Below the pieces are notes generated by a model, which did not search any database, was not told where the DNA came from, and saw nothing but the letters and a program-made list of their open reading frames with translations. Shown here one piece after another: positions 1-9,310 of a DNA stretch of 54,287 bases. This DNA comes from Flavobacteriales bacterium (GTDB taxonomy: Bacteria > Bacteroidota > Bacteroidia > Flavobacteriales_D > Parvicellaceae). Location: assembly GCA_029251405.1 (NCBI GenBank), contig JAQXDK010000029.1, positions 1 to 54,287 of the forward strand, read 5' to 3'. A program made the position numbers and the translations under genes. Within the stretch, counting starts at the first letter, position 1, and each line of letters starts with the position of its first letter.

Positions 1-2687
1 ACTGCTAAAACATTAATACTAGATCCATCCATAAGTTGAACTATCCAAGGTGGACCATCGTTACCACCAGGGACTCCAGAAATAGCAGCATCGTTTCCTC
101 CATAACATGTCAGTCCATCTACAGTTGGGATAGCAGCGTCACAAGTGTCACACAAAGCATTTATAAAAATACTTGCTGTGTCTGTACATCCACCGTTAAC
201 ATCAGTTGCTATAACGGTATAATTTGTACTGATCATAGGTATAGAAAATGGATTTTGATCTGTTACAGATGACAAAAAGGTAGAAGGAATCCATTGAAAA
301 GTGAAAAAACTTGGGTCTGGAATCATTGGACAAGTTTTAAATTTTGTAACTGGTCTTTTATTTTCAACACCTGTAGGTGTTCCACTGAAAGAACATGCCT
401 GAGTTATATCGCTTCTATAATAGATGGCTGAATTGAAAGGAGTAATTTTATAAGGAGTAGACCAATTAAAAGTGTAGGGTCCATTATTTAAATTATTAAA
501 ACAAATCTCTACAATTAAATTAGAAATACCGTCCCACTCATAAGCTGTAGTTAAAGGAAATGCATTCCAACCTAATGTCACGTTTACAGTTTGAGGGGTA
601 AAGACAGTTGAAAGTCCTGCTTGCCATGAGTTAATAGCATTTTGATTGGTACAACCCATCCTTATTGTAAAACCATGAAAATTATTAGTAGCACCGTTCT
701 GTGCAGTAGTTTCCCAAGATAGTTCTGTAATTTTACCTCCCGTGAAGCCAGCAGCCTGTAATTCTGATGCTTTATATAGATATTGTTGTTTTGCATTTTT
801 ATAATAGTGACCAAACGGAGCTGGGAAAGCATATTGTCCATTATTACCATTAACATTACCAACAGTTTGGAAAGACGATTGTGAAGAACAAGATGTCGAA
901 CCACTTGGAGAACACATAGCTGGATTTCCACCCAATAAATCTACGTTTAGAAAAACAGAATCACTACAATTTACATTTGTATCACTAGCAGTTAGATTTA
1001 TTTGAGGGGCATAAGCTGGGTAGACATCAACGGAAATTGAATCTTTCTTTTCACAACCTAAACTACTTTCTATAGTTATTTCGTAAGTAAAAAGTCCAGG
1101 CATTGATGAGCTAAATATTGGATCTGCTACGTTGGGATTACTTAAATATGAAATAGGATTCCACTGATAAGTGTAACTCCCACTAGACAATGGTGTTGCG
1201 CTAAAATCCAATGGAGAATTTAAACAAGTAACCGTATCGGACTGAAATAAATCATAGTTAAAGTTGGGTGCTACGTTAACATCTATGGTATCAACATTTG
1301 AGCAACCACCAGATAAATTACTCACGACCTTGTAAACGGTAGAAAATGCTGGATTTGCAATAGGATTTGCACAATTATTACATGAAAAATTATTACCCAC
1401 GCTAATAGGATCTCCACTAATAATTGACCAAACAAAAACATTTCCTCCAGAGGCGGACAATTGCGATGGTTCCCCCTGACACATTGAAATATCTTGTCCT
1501 GCATAAGTACTAGAAATCACCGTAACTCCTATTGCTGCAGAAGTAGTACCCATTATTGGACAAGCATTGTCATTAACGTTTACACTTATCGTACTAAAGG
1601 GATTAGAACCTGGCAAAACTACAAAACAAAATGTTGCTGTGGCTGGTGAAAAAAAACTATTTTGAACAACAGTTGCTCCTGGAAAAAGTTGTGCAATATT
1701 CGAATTTATATAAATAGAATCAGTAGGATTGTTATCTAAAAATTCTAATTCAAAACAAATACTATCTCCTTCACAAGATTGTATATCAAAAGGACCCGTT
1801 TGAATTGCAGTTCCCGTAAAATTAACTAATCCAGCGGTAGGAGCAGATGGAGAAATATTCGTACAAACTATTATTTCAAATTGAAAATCTTGCATTACGC
1901 TTCCAACTAAATTTCCGTTAGAGTCAAACTCTTCAATTAATACTACCACTACAAAGTTACCTTGAATGGTAGGAGTAAAAGTAATTTCTCCAGTACTGGG
2001 ATTAATATTTATACCATTGATAGGGCTTGCTCCTGAATATCCTCCTTGATAAGGAACTGGAAGGCCTGGATCATCTAAAGCACTAACTAAAGAATACACA
2101 AGCGAATCACCGTCTGGCTCATAAACTCCAAAATTATAAACTACTGGTTGGTTTAAACAGTTGTAAGGTATAGGAGACGCAGTTATGATTGGAGAACTAT
2201 TGCAAGAAGCTGTATTACTATTTAGTATAGTCTCAAAATAATAATCATTTCCTGTTCCCTGTAAGTTTTGAGATGCATTTCTACAACAATCATCATAAGA
2301 AAAGATCCAGCTATCGCAAGGTCCTGGTAGTGTAATAGTGTCTCTCCAAATATGCATGTAAACACCTGGAAAACCTCCACCATTACATTCACTTTGACCA
2401 ATCATAGGTAGGCATAATTGAGAAATTTCCTGTTGGTAGGTAACTATTGGTAAATTTACGTTGGTAGAAAATGTGAGACCACACGTATTCGTTACACTGA
2501 TGGATTCAGGCATGTTTCCTATAAAAGCGGTACCACAATCTTCAAAAACAGTAAGGGTAACCACATAAGTGTTTGGGCCAATACACTCATAAGTAATATT
2601 ACCACCTGGAACATGAGACGCACTTATTCTAACTACGTTAAAAGATAGTAAGAAGACAAAAATTAAGTATTTAAAATTATTTAACAA
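1..2687 (-). CDS. Giant secreted modular protein, N-terminal part (truncated by window edge)
   Basis: I read one open frame from a TTG at 2687 down to the left edge, 895 codons with no stop; an in-frame stop lies just upstream of the TTG. The N-terminus has a signal peptide (LNNFKYLIFVFLLSFNVVRI), then a SHVPGGNITYEC module like the SHLVGGNLAYEF module of the 2529-aa protein at 17701. Cys-containing Ig/PKD-like modules follow (for example AGQDISMCQGEPSQLSASGG). At roughly residues 610-790 there is a domain with NAKQQYLYKASELQAAGF that also occurs in the 850-aa protein at 15140. Near the edge a Gly-rich segment (CYGGNDAAISGVPGGNDGP) resembles SprB-type repeats. The family knowledge is that such proteins are exported by T9SS and act at the cell surface, in adhesion or gliding; the sorting tail would lie beyond the window, so T9SS export is inferred. 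Exact function is unknown. Confidence 0.88.
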   Translation of the reverse strand, partial: MLNNFKYLIFVFLLSFNVVRISASHVPGGNITYECIGPNTYVVTLTVFEDCGTAFIGNMPESISVTNTCGLTFSTNVNLPIVTYQQEISQLCLPMIGQSECNGGGFPGVYMHIWRDTITLPGPCDSWIFSYDDCCRNASQNLQGTGNDYYFETILNSNTASCNSSPIITASPIPYNCLNQPVVYNFGVYEPDGDSLVYSLVSALDDPGLPVPYQGGYSGASPINGININPSTGEITFTPTIQGNFVVVVLIEEFDSNGNLVGSVMQDFQFEIIVCTNISPSAPTAGLVNFTGTAIQTGPFDIQSCEGDSICFELEFLDNNPTDSIYINSNIAQLFPGATVVQNSFFSPATATFCFVVLPGSNPFSTISVNVNDNACPIMGTTSAAIGVTVISSTYAGQDISMCQGEPSQLSASGGNVFVWSIISGDPISVGNNFSCNNCANPIANPAFSTVYKVVSNLSGGCSNVDTIDVNVAPNFNYDLFQSDTVTCLNSPLDFSATPLSSGSYTYQWNPISYLSNPNVADPIFSSSMPGLFTYEITIESSLGCEKKDSISVDVYPAYAPQINLTASDTNVNCSDSVFLNVDLLGGNPAMCSPSGSTSCSSQSSFQTVGNVNGNNGQYAFPAPFGHYYKNAKQQYLYKASELQAAGFTGGKITELSWETTAQNGATNNFHGFTIRMGCTNQNAINSWQAGLSTVFTPQTVNVTLGWNAFPLTTAYEWDGISNLIVEICFNNLNNGPYTFNWSTPYKITPFNSAIYYRSDITQACSFSGTPTGVENKRPVTKFKTCPMIPDPSFFTFQWIPSTFLSSVTDQNPFSIPMISTNYTVIATDVNGGCTDTASIFINALCDTCDAAIPTVDGLTCYGGNDAAISGVPGGNDGPPWIVQLMDGSSINVLA

Positions 2688-2993
2688 CTTCTAAATTTAA
2701 TGAAAATTTAAACAACAGATGAGATTTCACTGAAAAATAACTTTTGAAAAACCCAATGAAAACAAAGTAAATAATGAACAAATCTGATAAAACCTTTGAT
2801 TTTATTACATGAATCCACCCAATAAAGTAGATTAAACTTAAATTTACCTTTATCATATTATTCCTGATAATTAAAAATTTTGATAGTTAGGATATTCGCA
2901 ACTATTTTAATATAACGTAAAATTTAAAAAAAAGTTGGGTATTACCTATTGCAATGAGTAAAAATGATTTTGAAATGAGAAAAAAAAAGAGAT
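2688..2993. other. 306-nt intergenic region between SPFH gene and giant secreted gene
   Basis: No convincing gene or RNA is seen here. Both flanking genes are on the minus strand, so the region should hold the terminator of the purL-SPFH unit and the promoter of the giant secreted gene. A six-base inverted repeat (ATAGTT at 2883-2888, AACTAT at 2900-2905, 11-nt loop) is present but weak. I could not identify a full TAnnTTTG box on the minus strand. Confidence 0.4.
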
Positions 2994-3911
2994 TTATTTA
3001 TTGGATTTTTTCTGATGTTTCGCTAATTCTTTACCGACAAATGTTCCTTCAATAATTTGCTGTTGAAAATCTTTCATTCCTCCAGGCGTATGAGGAACCA
3101 TAACGGTATTGTTATTTTCATTTGCACCAATAGCTGTCAATGTATCAAAATACTGAGTCATCAGGACAAATTGCATTATTTCCTGAGGGTCGACGTCTTG
3201 AAGAGCTTTTTGAAAATCCTCAACAGATTCTTTAAAGCCTCTAACAATTTCTAATCGCTGAGCAGCTATTCCTTCACCAGAAAGCCTTTTAGAATCTGCT
3301 TCCGCTTCTGCTCTTTTTACAATCCTAATTTTCTCACCTTCCGCCTCTTGAAATGCAGCTTCTTTGTCTCTTGTTGCAGCATTAATTTTATTCATTGATG
3401 CTTTTACTAATTCATCTGGATTAATGTCAGTGATTAAGGTTTTCACAATTTTATATCCATATTGCTCCATTTGTTGAGAAATATTTTCTCTTACAGCCAT
3501 TGCTACATCATCTTTTTTACCAAAAACATCATCTAAACCTAATTTTGGAACTTCTGCCCTAACCTCATCAAAAATATAGGACGCAATTTGACCGTGTGGA
3601 TCGTCTAATTCATAAAATGCTTCAAATACTTTTTCCGAAATTATTCTATATTGAACAGATATTTTCAAAATAACAAATACATCGTCAAGTGTCTTTGTTT
3701 CCACATCTACATCAAGTTGCTGAATCCTTAAATTCTCTTTAGAAGCAATGGTTTCTATAAAAGGAATCTTGAATTTTAATCCCGGAAGAGATATTCTATT
3801 AAACTTACCAAGCCTTTGTATTACCCAAGATTGTCTTTCTGGAATAATCATTATAGACTTTATTAAAAGAAATATAGCTAGTGTGTAAAGTACAAAATTG
3901 AAATAAATCAT
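2994..3911 (-). CDS. SPFH/band 7 (stomatin/paraslipin-like) membrane protein
   Basis: 305 aa. One N-terminal membrane segment (about residues 4-23) precedes the motif IIPERQSWVIQRLGKF, which is the usual entry into a stomatin/QmcA-type band 7 domain (about 25-190). A long charged Ala/Glu-rich helix follows (EAEGEKIRIVKRAEAEADSK, about 188-230), typical of the oligomerising coiled coil. Family members form ring-like membrane scaffolds that organise membrane microdomains and often regulate proteases. No NfeD partner lies next to it. It follows purL on the same strand with a 36-nt gap and could be co-transcribed. ATG start with the hydrophobic segment directly after it. Length is normal for paraslipins. 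Confidence 0.88.
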   Translation of the reverse strand: MIYFNFVLYTLAIFLLIKSIMIIPERQSWVIQRLGKFNRISLPGLKFKIPFIETIASKENLRIQQLDVDVETKTLDDVFVILKISVQYRIISEKVFEAFYELDDPHGQIASYIFDEVRAEVPKLGLDDVFGKKDDVAMAVRENISQQMEQYGYKIVKTLITDINPDELVKASMNKINAATRDKEAAFQEAEGEKIRIVKRAEAEADSKRLSGEGIAAQRLEIVRGFKESVEDFQKALQDVDPQEIMQFVLMTQYFDTLTAIGANENNNTVMVPHTPGGMKDFQQQIIEGTFVGKELAKHQKKSNK

Positions 3912-3947
3912 AATCTAAATATACATAGAAAAAAATAAATCAAAAAA

Positions 3948-6179
3948 TTATAAATTGATTACATTATTAGAGATCTCTTTAAAGTCTTCTACCATTCCGT
4001 AATTTGTGGAATCTATATTTATATGTGATTCTTTAGAAACCTTTCCTAAATAAAGAGAATTTATACCATTGGTTTTAATTTCGTTTTTAAAAGAATCTAG
4101 CTGATCACTGGAAACAGTAACAATTACTCTACCTTGTGACTCACCAAATAGAAAAGAATCTTTTCTAATTTCATTAACGGTTTTAATTTCACAACCTAAG
4201 TTTGAACTCATGGCCATTTCTACTAACGAAACAAATAGTCCTCCGTCAGCACAGTCGTGAGCAGCGTTGATCAACTTTTTATCAATGAAATTTTTAATGT
4301 TTTGATGCAGTTCGAATTCTTCGTCTATATCAAAGTATGGCGCTGGTGACTCCAAAACTTCATGGTATTTCACTAGATATTCAGAAGAAGAAATGTCGTT
4401 TACAATTTTGCCTACTAGAAAAATATGATCGTTCTCAGATTTAAAATTAAGACTCATTATGTTTCTCACATCTTCAAGTAGACCAATCATTCCAATGGTT
4501 GGAGTTGGGAAAACAGGAACTTCCTTGCCGCTTACAATTGATTGGTTGTAAAAACTAACATTTCCACCTGTTACTGGAGTTGAGAATTTTTCACATGCTT
4601 TAGACATTCCTTTGATAGCTCCAACGAATTGCCAGTAAGACTCTGGATGGTACGGATTTCCAAAATTTAAACAATTGGTAATAGCAGATGGAACACCTCC
4701 AGATACGACTATATTTCTTGCCGCTTCTGAAACTGCAATAGCTGTTCCCATTTCTGGATCCGCATGCACATATCTAGAATTACAATCTACAGACATTGCA
4801 ATCCCTTTGTAAGTTCCTTTAACTAATGCAACTCCAGCATCTGAAGGGTTGTTAGTTGAGACGTTATTTGTACCAACCATACTGTCGTATTGTTCATAGA
4901 CCCACCTTTTAGATGCGATGTTTGGCTGATTAAATAAAAAACGACCAACTTCAACTAAATTTTCTGGAATAGATATTTTATTGATATTAAATTCTTTATA
5001 CTTTTTAAAATAAGCTGGTTCCTTATATTCTCTTTGATAGACAGGAGCTCCTCCACCTAAAACTAATGAAGAAGGAGGAACGCTAGCTACACATTGCCCA
5101 TTTTGAAAAAACTCTAGGGTATCTCCATTTGTAACTTCACCAATTAATTCACAATTTAAATCCCACTTATCAAATATTTTTTTCACTTCGGATTCCTTCC
5201 CTTTTTCAACAACAACGAGCATTCTCTCTTGCGATTCAGAAAGTAAAATTTCCCAGTCTTTCATATCTGACTGTCTTGTTGGGACTTTATCCAAATCTAT
5301 TTTCATACCAACATTTCCAGCTGCACTCATCTCAGAAGTTGAACAAGTAATACCTGCTGCACCCATATCTTGCATTCCAACAACTGCATCTGTTTTTGCT
5401 AATTCTAAAGAAGCTTCTAGTAATAATTTTTCTTGGAAAGGATCTCCTACCTGAACTGCTGGCAAATCATCCATAGAATCTTCTGTGATATCTTTTGAAG
5501 CAAAAGCAGCACCGTGAATACCGTCTTTTCCAGTTGAAGATCCAACAATAAAAACAGGATTGCCAGGACCTGATGCTGTTGCAGATATTAAATCATCTAC
5601 ATTCATTAAACCAGCAGAAAAAGCGTTTACCAAGGGGTTTTGATCATAACTCTCGTCAAAAAAAACTTCTCCTGAAAGAACAGGAATACCGAAGGAGTTA
5701 CCGTAATTACCTATTCCTTTAACAACACCTTTAAGAAGCCACTTGGTTCTTGGATTTTCATATTTCCCAAACCTTAAGGAATTCATTTGAGCAATTGGTC
5801 TTGCTCCCATAGTGAAAATATCTCTATTTATCCCACCTACACCAGTTGCAGCTCCTTGGTATGGCTCAAGAGCGCTGGGGTGATTGTGAGATTCTATTTT
5901 AAAGGCACAGGCCAATCCATCTCCAATATCCACTAACCCTGCATTCTCTTCACCGGCCTTAACCAACATATGAGGACCATCTTTAGGAAGTTTTTTCAAC
6001 CAGTGTATCGAGTTTTTGTAAGAACAATGTTCGGACCACATTACAGAATAGATACTTACTTCTGTGAAGTTTGGGATTCTCCCTAGAATTTCACAAATTT
6101 CAGTAAATTCTTCTTTTTTTAAGCCCAGCTCTAAAGCTTGATCTAAAGTAGCTGTATTATTTGTTTGTTTATTTGACAT
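3948..6179 (-). CDS. purL: Phosphoribosylformylglycinamidine synthase, short-form PurL
   Basis: 743 aa. Converts FGAR, ATP and glutamine-derived ammonia to FGAM in purine synthesis, in the cytoplasm. Hallmarks include SEHCSYKNS near residue 50, the substrate loop IESHNHPSALEPYQGAATGV near 95, GDPFQEK and MQDMGAAGITC around 250-275, and HDCADGGL near 640 in the second AIR-synthase-like half. The length is that of the Bacillus/Thermotoga small subunit, which needs separate PurS and PurQ partners; there is no fused glutaminase domain, and neither partner is in this window. ATG at 6179 is clear. The divergent gene at 6303 is separated by 123 nt, so the promoter must lie there. Confidence 0.97.
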   Translation of the reverse strand: MSNKQTNNTATLDQALELGLKKEEFTEICEILGRIPNFTEVSIYSVMWSEHCSYKNSIHWLKKLPKDGPHMLVKAGEENAGLVDIGDGLACAFKIESHNHPSALEPYQGAATGVGGINRDIFTMGARPIAQMNSLRFGKYENPRTKWLLKGVVKGIGNYGNSFGIPVLSGEVFFDESYDQNPLVNAFSAGLMNVDDLISATASGPGNPVFIVGSSTGKDGIHGAAFASKDITEDSMDDLPAVQVGDPFQEKLLLEASLELAKTDAVVGMQDMGAAGITCSTSEMSAAGNVGMKIDLDKVPTRQSDMKDWEILLSESQERMLVVVEKGKESEVKKIFDKWDLNCELIGEVTNGDTLEFFQNGQCVASVPPSSLVLGGGAPVYQREYKEPAYFKKYKEFNINKISIPENLVEVGRFLFNQPNIASKRWVYEQYDSMVGTNNVSTNNPSDAGVALVKGTYKGIAMSVDCNSRYVHADPEMGTAIAVSEAARNIVVSGGVPSAITNCLNFGNPYHPESYWQFVGAIKGMSKACEKFSTPVTGGNVSFYNQSIVSGKEVPVFPTPTIGMIGLLEDVRNIMSLNFKSENDHIFLVGKIVNDISSSEYLVKYHEVLESPAPYFDIDEEFELHQNIKNFIDKKLINAAHDCADGGLFVSLVEMAMSSNLGCEIKTVNEIRKDSFLFGESQGRVIVTVSSDQLDSFKNEIKTNGINSLYLGKVSKESHINIDSTNYGMVEDFKEISNNVINL

Positions 6180-6302
6180 ATAATCTAAATAGAGTGTAAA
6201 AATAACTAAAGATGTAAATTATGTAATTAAAGTTTTATTGATTTACTAACAATAAGTAAAGTATTTAAATTATTTTAACAATGAATAAAATTTTAAAGCA
6301 TA

Positions 6303-7592
6303 TTGATTTCGTTTTTATACATTATTTTAATTCTTTTTCTATTTAAAAATCTAAGATTCTTTGAACTTAAAGGAATCAGTAAAGCAGAAATTATTTTCGG
6401 CATATGTATTCAATTTTTTGCAAGTTATTTACTGTACACAGTTTACACACAATATTACATGGAGCGATACACTGCTGATATTTTTAAATTCTATGATGAC
6501 AGTCTGGTTTTACACCAATTATTCTTTGATAAGCCATTAGATTTTATAAAAATTTTAATTGGTTTCGACATATCAAATGACCAACTACTAACCAATTCTT
6601 TAATAGAAATGAATCATTGGGATTCAAGCTATAAAAGTTCAGTTATGAATGAGTCAAGGTTAATTATAAAAATAAACGCTCTTCTGAATATAATAGGGTT
6701 TAAAAGCTATGTTTTTAATATGCTTTCATTTGTTTTAATTGGTTACCTCGGAAAAATCTTAATAGTGAAAAGCTTATTAAAAAAATTTAAACTAAAATAT
6801 CCAAAATTTTTATTTTGGAGCTTTGTTTTAATGCCCTCTCTTTTAATTTGGAGCTCAGGTATTTTAAAAGAGCCTTTATTGATTTTTTCATTCGGATTAG
6901 TTATTCACTTTCTAGTAAGTGATAGAAAAAAAAAATGGTTTAATTTATCCTCTTTACTATTAGGGCTTTACATTGTTTTTAAAATCAAATTTTATGTTTT
7001 TATATGTTTTTTTCCAGCATTAGCGTCCTATGTTATAAGTCATAAATATAAATTAAAACCATTATTAACGATTGCCTCAGCTTCTCTTTTTTTAGCAATT
7101 TTGATGGTAGTTTTTACACAATTTAATTCAACAATAAATCCGATTAAAATATTAGCAAGTAAACAAAATGACTTCATTAGATTAGCTAATATATTTGATG
7201 CAGGCAGCTCAATTAATATGACTCCTTTAGAGCCTAATTTAAGATCCTTATTATCTGCAATTCCTGCTGGTATAATAAATAGTTTTTTTAGACCTTTACC
7301 CAATGATATTCATGAAACAATTCACTTATTGCCGTTAATTGAAAACATCTTCATTTTCTTGGGCTTATTTTTGATATTGTTTAAGATTAGCCAAAATAAA
7401 ATACAACTAAAGAAAAACTACAAGAATTTAATATGGCATTGCTCATTCTTCATTATATTGATGTATACCCTTATCGGAATAGGAACTCCTGTTATAGGAG
7501 CTTTAGTAAGGTATAAAATACCAGGGCTTATATTTATTATAATTTCTTTAAACCTTCTATATGATTCATTTAAAAAAAATATTACCGAATAA
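6303..7592 (+). CDS. Multi-pass inner-membrane protein of unknown function
   Basis: 429 aa, about ten hydrophobic segments, very Ile/Leu/Phe/Lys rich. I do not recognise a named family. The stretch MPSLLIWSSGILKEPLLIF (around residue 180) resembles a Ser-Gly-x-x-Lys-Glu signature seen in uncharacterised Bacteroidota membrane proteins and, loosely, in polysaccharide polymerase-like proteins; this is a weak resemblance. The frame has a stop at 6294-6296, so the only near start is TTG at 6303. An ATG at 6281 lies in another frame and would give a very natural leader (see findings). The downstream lipoprotein gene overlaps its 3' end by 32 nt, suggesting co-transcription. Confidence 0.75.
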   Translation: MISFLYIILILFLFKNLRFFELKGISKAEIIFGICIQFFASYLLYTVYTQYYMERYTADIFKFYDDSLVLHQLFFDKPLDFIKILIGFDISNDQLLTNSLIEMNHWDSSYKSSVMNESRLIIKINALLNIIGFKSYVFNMLSFVLIGYLGKILIVKSLLKKFKLKYPKFLFWSFVLMPSLLIWSSGILKEPLLIFSFGLVIHFLVSDRKKKWFNLSSLLLGLYIVFKIKFYVFICFFPALASYVISHKYKLKPLLTIASASLFLAILMVVFTQFNSTINPIKILASKQNDFIRLANIFDAGSSINMTPLEPNLRSLLSAIPAGIINSFFRPLPNDIHETIHLLPLIENIFIFLGLFLILFKISQNKIQLKKNYKNLIWHCSFFIILMYTLIGIGTPVIGALVRYKIPGLIFIIISLNLLYDSFKKNITE

Positions 7593-9216
7593 GCTAATAT
7601 TATTAATCTTTCTTTTTTTGATTTCCTGCAACTACAAAATTGAAGTTGACTTAATTATACACAATGGTATTTTGTACTCTCTTGACGACAACAATAATAT
7701 TCACGAAGCAATTGCAATAAAAAATAACAAGATTATTGCTACTGGAAAAAATAATCAAATTTTAAACAAGTTCCAGTCCATTAAAAAGATGGATTTAAAA
7801 GGAAAAGCTATGTACCCTGGGTTTATAGATGCCCATTGCCATTTTTTAGCTTACGGTCTCCAAACTGAAATGGTAGACTTATCATCTGCAAAATCATTTA
7901 ACGAAATCATTGAAATCTTAAAAAAATCTGACAAAACAGAAAGGGAAAAATGGCTTATCGGATACGGATGGGATCAAAACCAATGGAAGGAAAAAGAGTG
8001 GCCAAATAATAAATTATTGAATGTGAATTTTAGTAATACCAATGTTGTTATATATAGAATAGATGGACATGCTTTAATGGCTAACAGAACTGCAATTAAA
8101 AATTCAAAAATTAATTTTGACACAATTATTGAAGGAGGGCATATTGAAAAAATCAATAATGAATTTACAGGAATATTCATAGACAATGCGATGGATTTAA
8201 TCGTAGAAAATATTCCAAAACCAAATGATATTTCAAAAAAAAGAGCTTTGATCAAAGCGCAAGAAGATTGTTTTTCTTTGGGGCTAACTACAGTTGATAT
8301 TGCAGGTCTTAATAAAGAAGATGTTGATTTAATTGATCGACTTCAAAAAACCAATGAATTAAAAATTAAAGTATATGCCATGTTAAGTGATAATCAAGAA
8401 AATTTCGATTACTTCATTGATAGCGTAGGTACACCATTAAAAACAGAAAAGCTAAATGTAAGATCATTTAAGTTCTTTGCAGACGGTTCACTCGGTTCAA
8501 GAGGAGCTTGCTTACTGAAAAGTTATTCTGATAAAAAAAAATCGTTTGGAATGCTACTACAAGAAGAAAATTCCTACAGACAAAAACTAATAAAATTAAA
8601 GGAATATGGTTTTCAAGCATGTACTCACGCCATTGGAGACTCGACAAATAGAACTGTATTAAATTCTTATGCAGAAATATTAAAAAAATCCAATGACTTA
8701 AGATGGAGAATTGAACACGTACAATGTATAGACCAAAAAGATTTAGGTCGATTTAGAGATTACAATATTATCCCATCTGTGCAGCCTACTCATGCAACTT
8801 CTGATTTCAAATGGGCACTATTGAGGTTAGGAAAAAATAGATTATTAAATTGTTACCGATACCAATCCTTATTTGAAGAAAATAATATAATCGCTCTAGG
8901 AACAGATTTTCCTGTTGAAGAAATTAATCCAATAAACACATTTTATGCAGCAGTTTTTCGTAAAAATAAAAAAGGTTCCCCCTTAAATGGATTCCAAATT
9001 TCAGAGGCTTTAAGTAGATTGAATGCAATTAAAGGTATGACTATCTGGGCGGCATTAGCGAATTTTGAAGAAAATGAAAAGGGTACGATGGAGATTGGTA
9101 AATGTGCTGATTTTGTAGTTCTAGAGAATGATATTCTAAAGGAAAAAGAAGCATCAATTCTTAACACAAAAGTAATCTACACCATTGTAGATGGTAGTAT
9201 AGTTTTTAGTAATTGA
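7561..9216 (+). CDS. Amidohydrolase family lipoprotein (YtcJ-like)
   Basis: 551 aa. A Lys-rich start and hydrophobic run ending in LISC (Cys about residue 23) form a lipobox, so the enzyme is probably anchored in the periplasm. The body is a metal-dependent amidohydrolase: DAHCHFLAYG (the HxH metal pair, about residue 91), DGHALMANR, DGSLGSRGACLL (about 308), THAIGDS, IEHVQ, QPTHATSDF and GTDFPVEEINP near the C-terminus. This motif set matches the YtcJ subgroup, whose members are mostly of unknown substrate; N-acyl or amide hydrolysis is inferred. The start overlaps the preceding gene by 32 nt but is required to give the signal sequence. Confidence 0.88.
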   Translation: MIHLKKILPNKLILLIFLFLISCNYKIEVDLIIHNGILYSLDDNNNIHEAIAIKNNKIIATGKNNQILNKFQSIKKMDLKGKAMYPGFIDAHCHFLAYGLQTEMVDLSSAKSFNEIIEILKKSDKTEREKWLIGYGWDQNQWKEKEWPNNKLLNVNFSNTNVVIYRIDGHALMANRTAIKNSKINFDTIIEGGHIEKINNEFTGIFIDNAMDLIVENIPKPNDISKKRALIKAQEDCFSLGLTTVDIAGLNKEDVDLIDRLQKTNELKIKVYAMLSDNQENFDYFIDSVGTPLKTEKLNVRSFKFFADGSLGSRGACLLKSYSDKKKSFGMLLQEENSYRQKLIKLKEYGFQACTHAIGDSTNRTVLNSYAEILKKSNDLRWRIEHVQCIDQKDLGRFRDYNIIPSVQPTHATSDFKWALLRLGKNRLLNCYRYQSLFEENNIIALGTDFPVEEINPINTFYAAVFRKNKKGSPLNGFQISEALSRLNAIKGMTIWAALANFEENEKGTMEIGKCADFVVLENDILKEKEASILNTKVIYTIVDGSIVFSN

Positions 9217-9284
9217 ATCCAAAAAGTAAATGTTAAACATATATTAAATACCTGCTACAATTACATCTAATAAAAGTATTTTTC

Positions 9285-9292
9285 TAAATTTG
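9285..9292 (+). promoter_or_regulatory. Bacteroidota -7 promoter box for guaB
   Basis: TAAATTTG matches the Bacteroidota -7 consensus TAnnTTTG exactly. It lies 18 nt before the ATG at 9311, giving an expected very short 5' leader. No clear -33 TTG is visible at the usual spacing. Confidence 0.6.
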
Positions 9293-9310
9293 CAAAACTT
9301 TCATATTTAT

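Noticed and set aside
662-1504. Small minus-strand reading frames inside the giant gene at the left edge
   Set aside because: They are in other frames of the continuous 895-codon coding sequence, which has clear domain homology.
2883-2905. Inverted repeat in the 306-nt gap as a terminator
   Set aside because: Only six AT-rich base pairs, an 11-nt loop and no solid T-run on the minus strand; too weak to annotate as a terminator.
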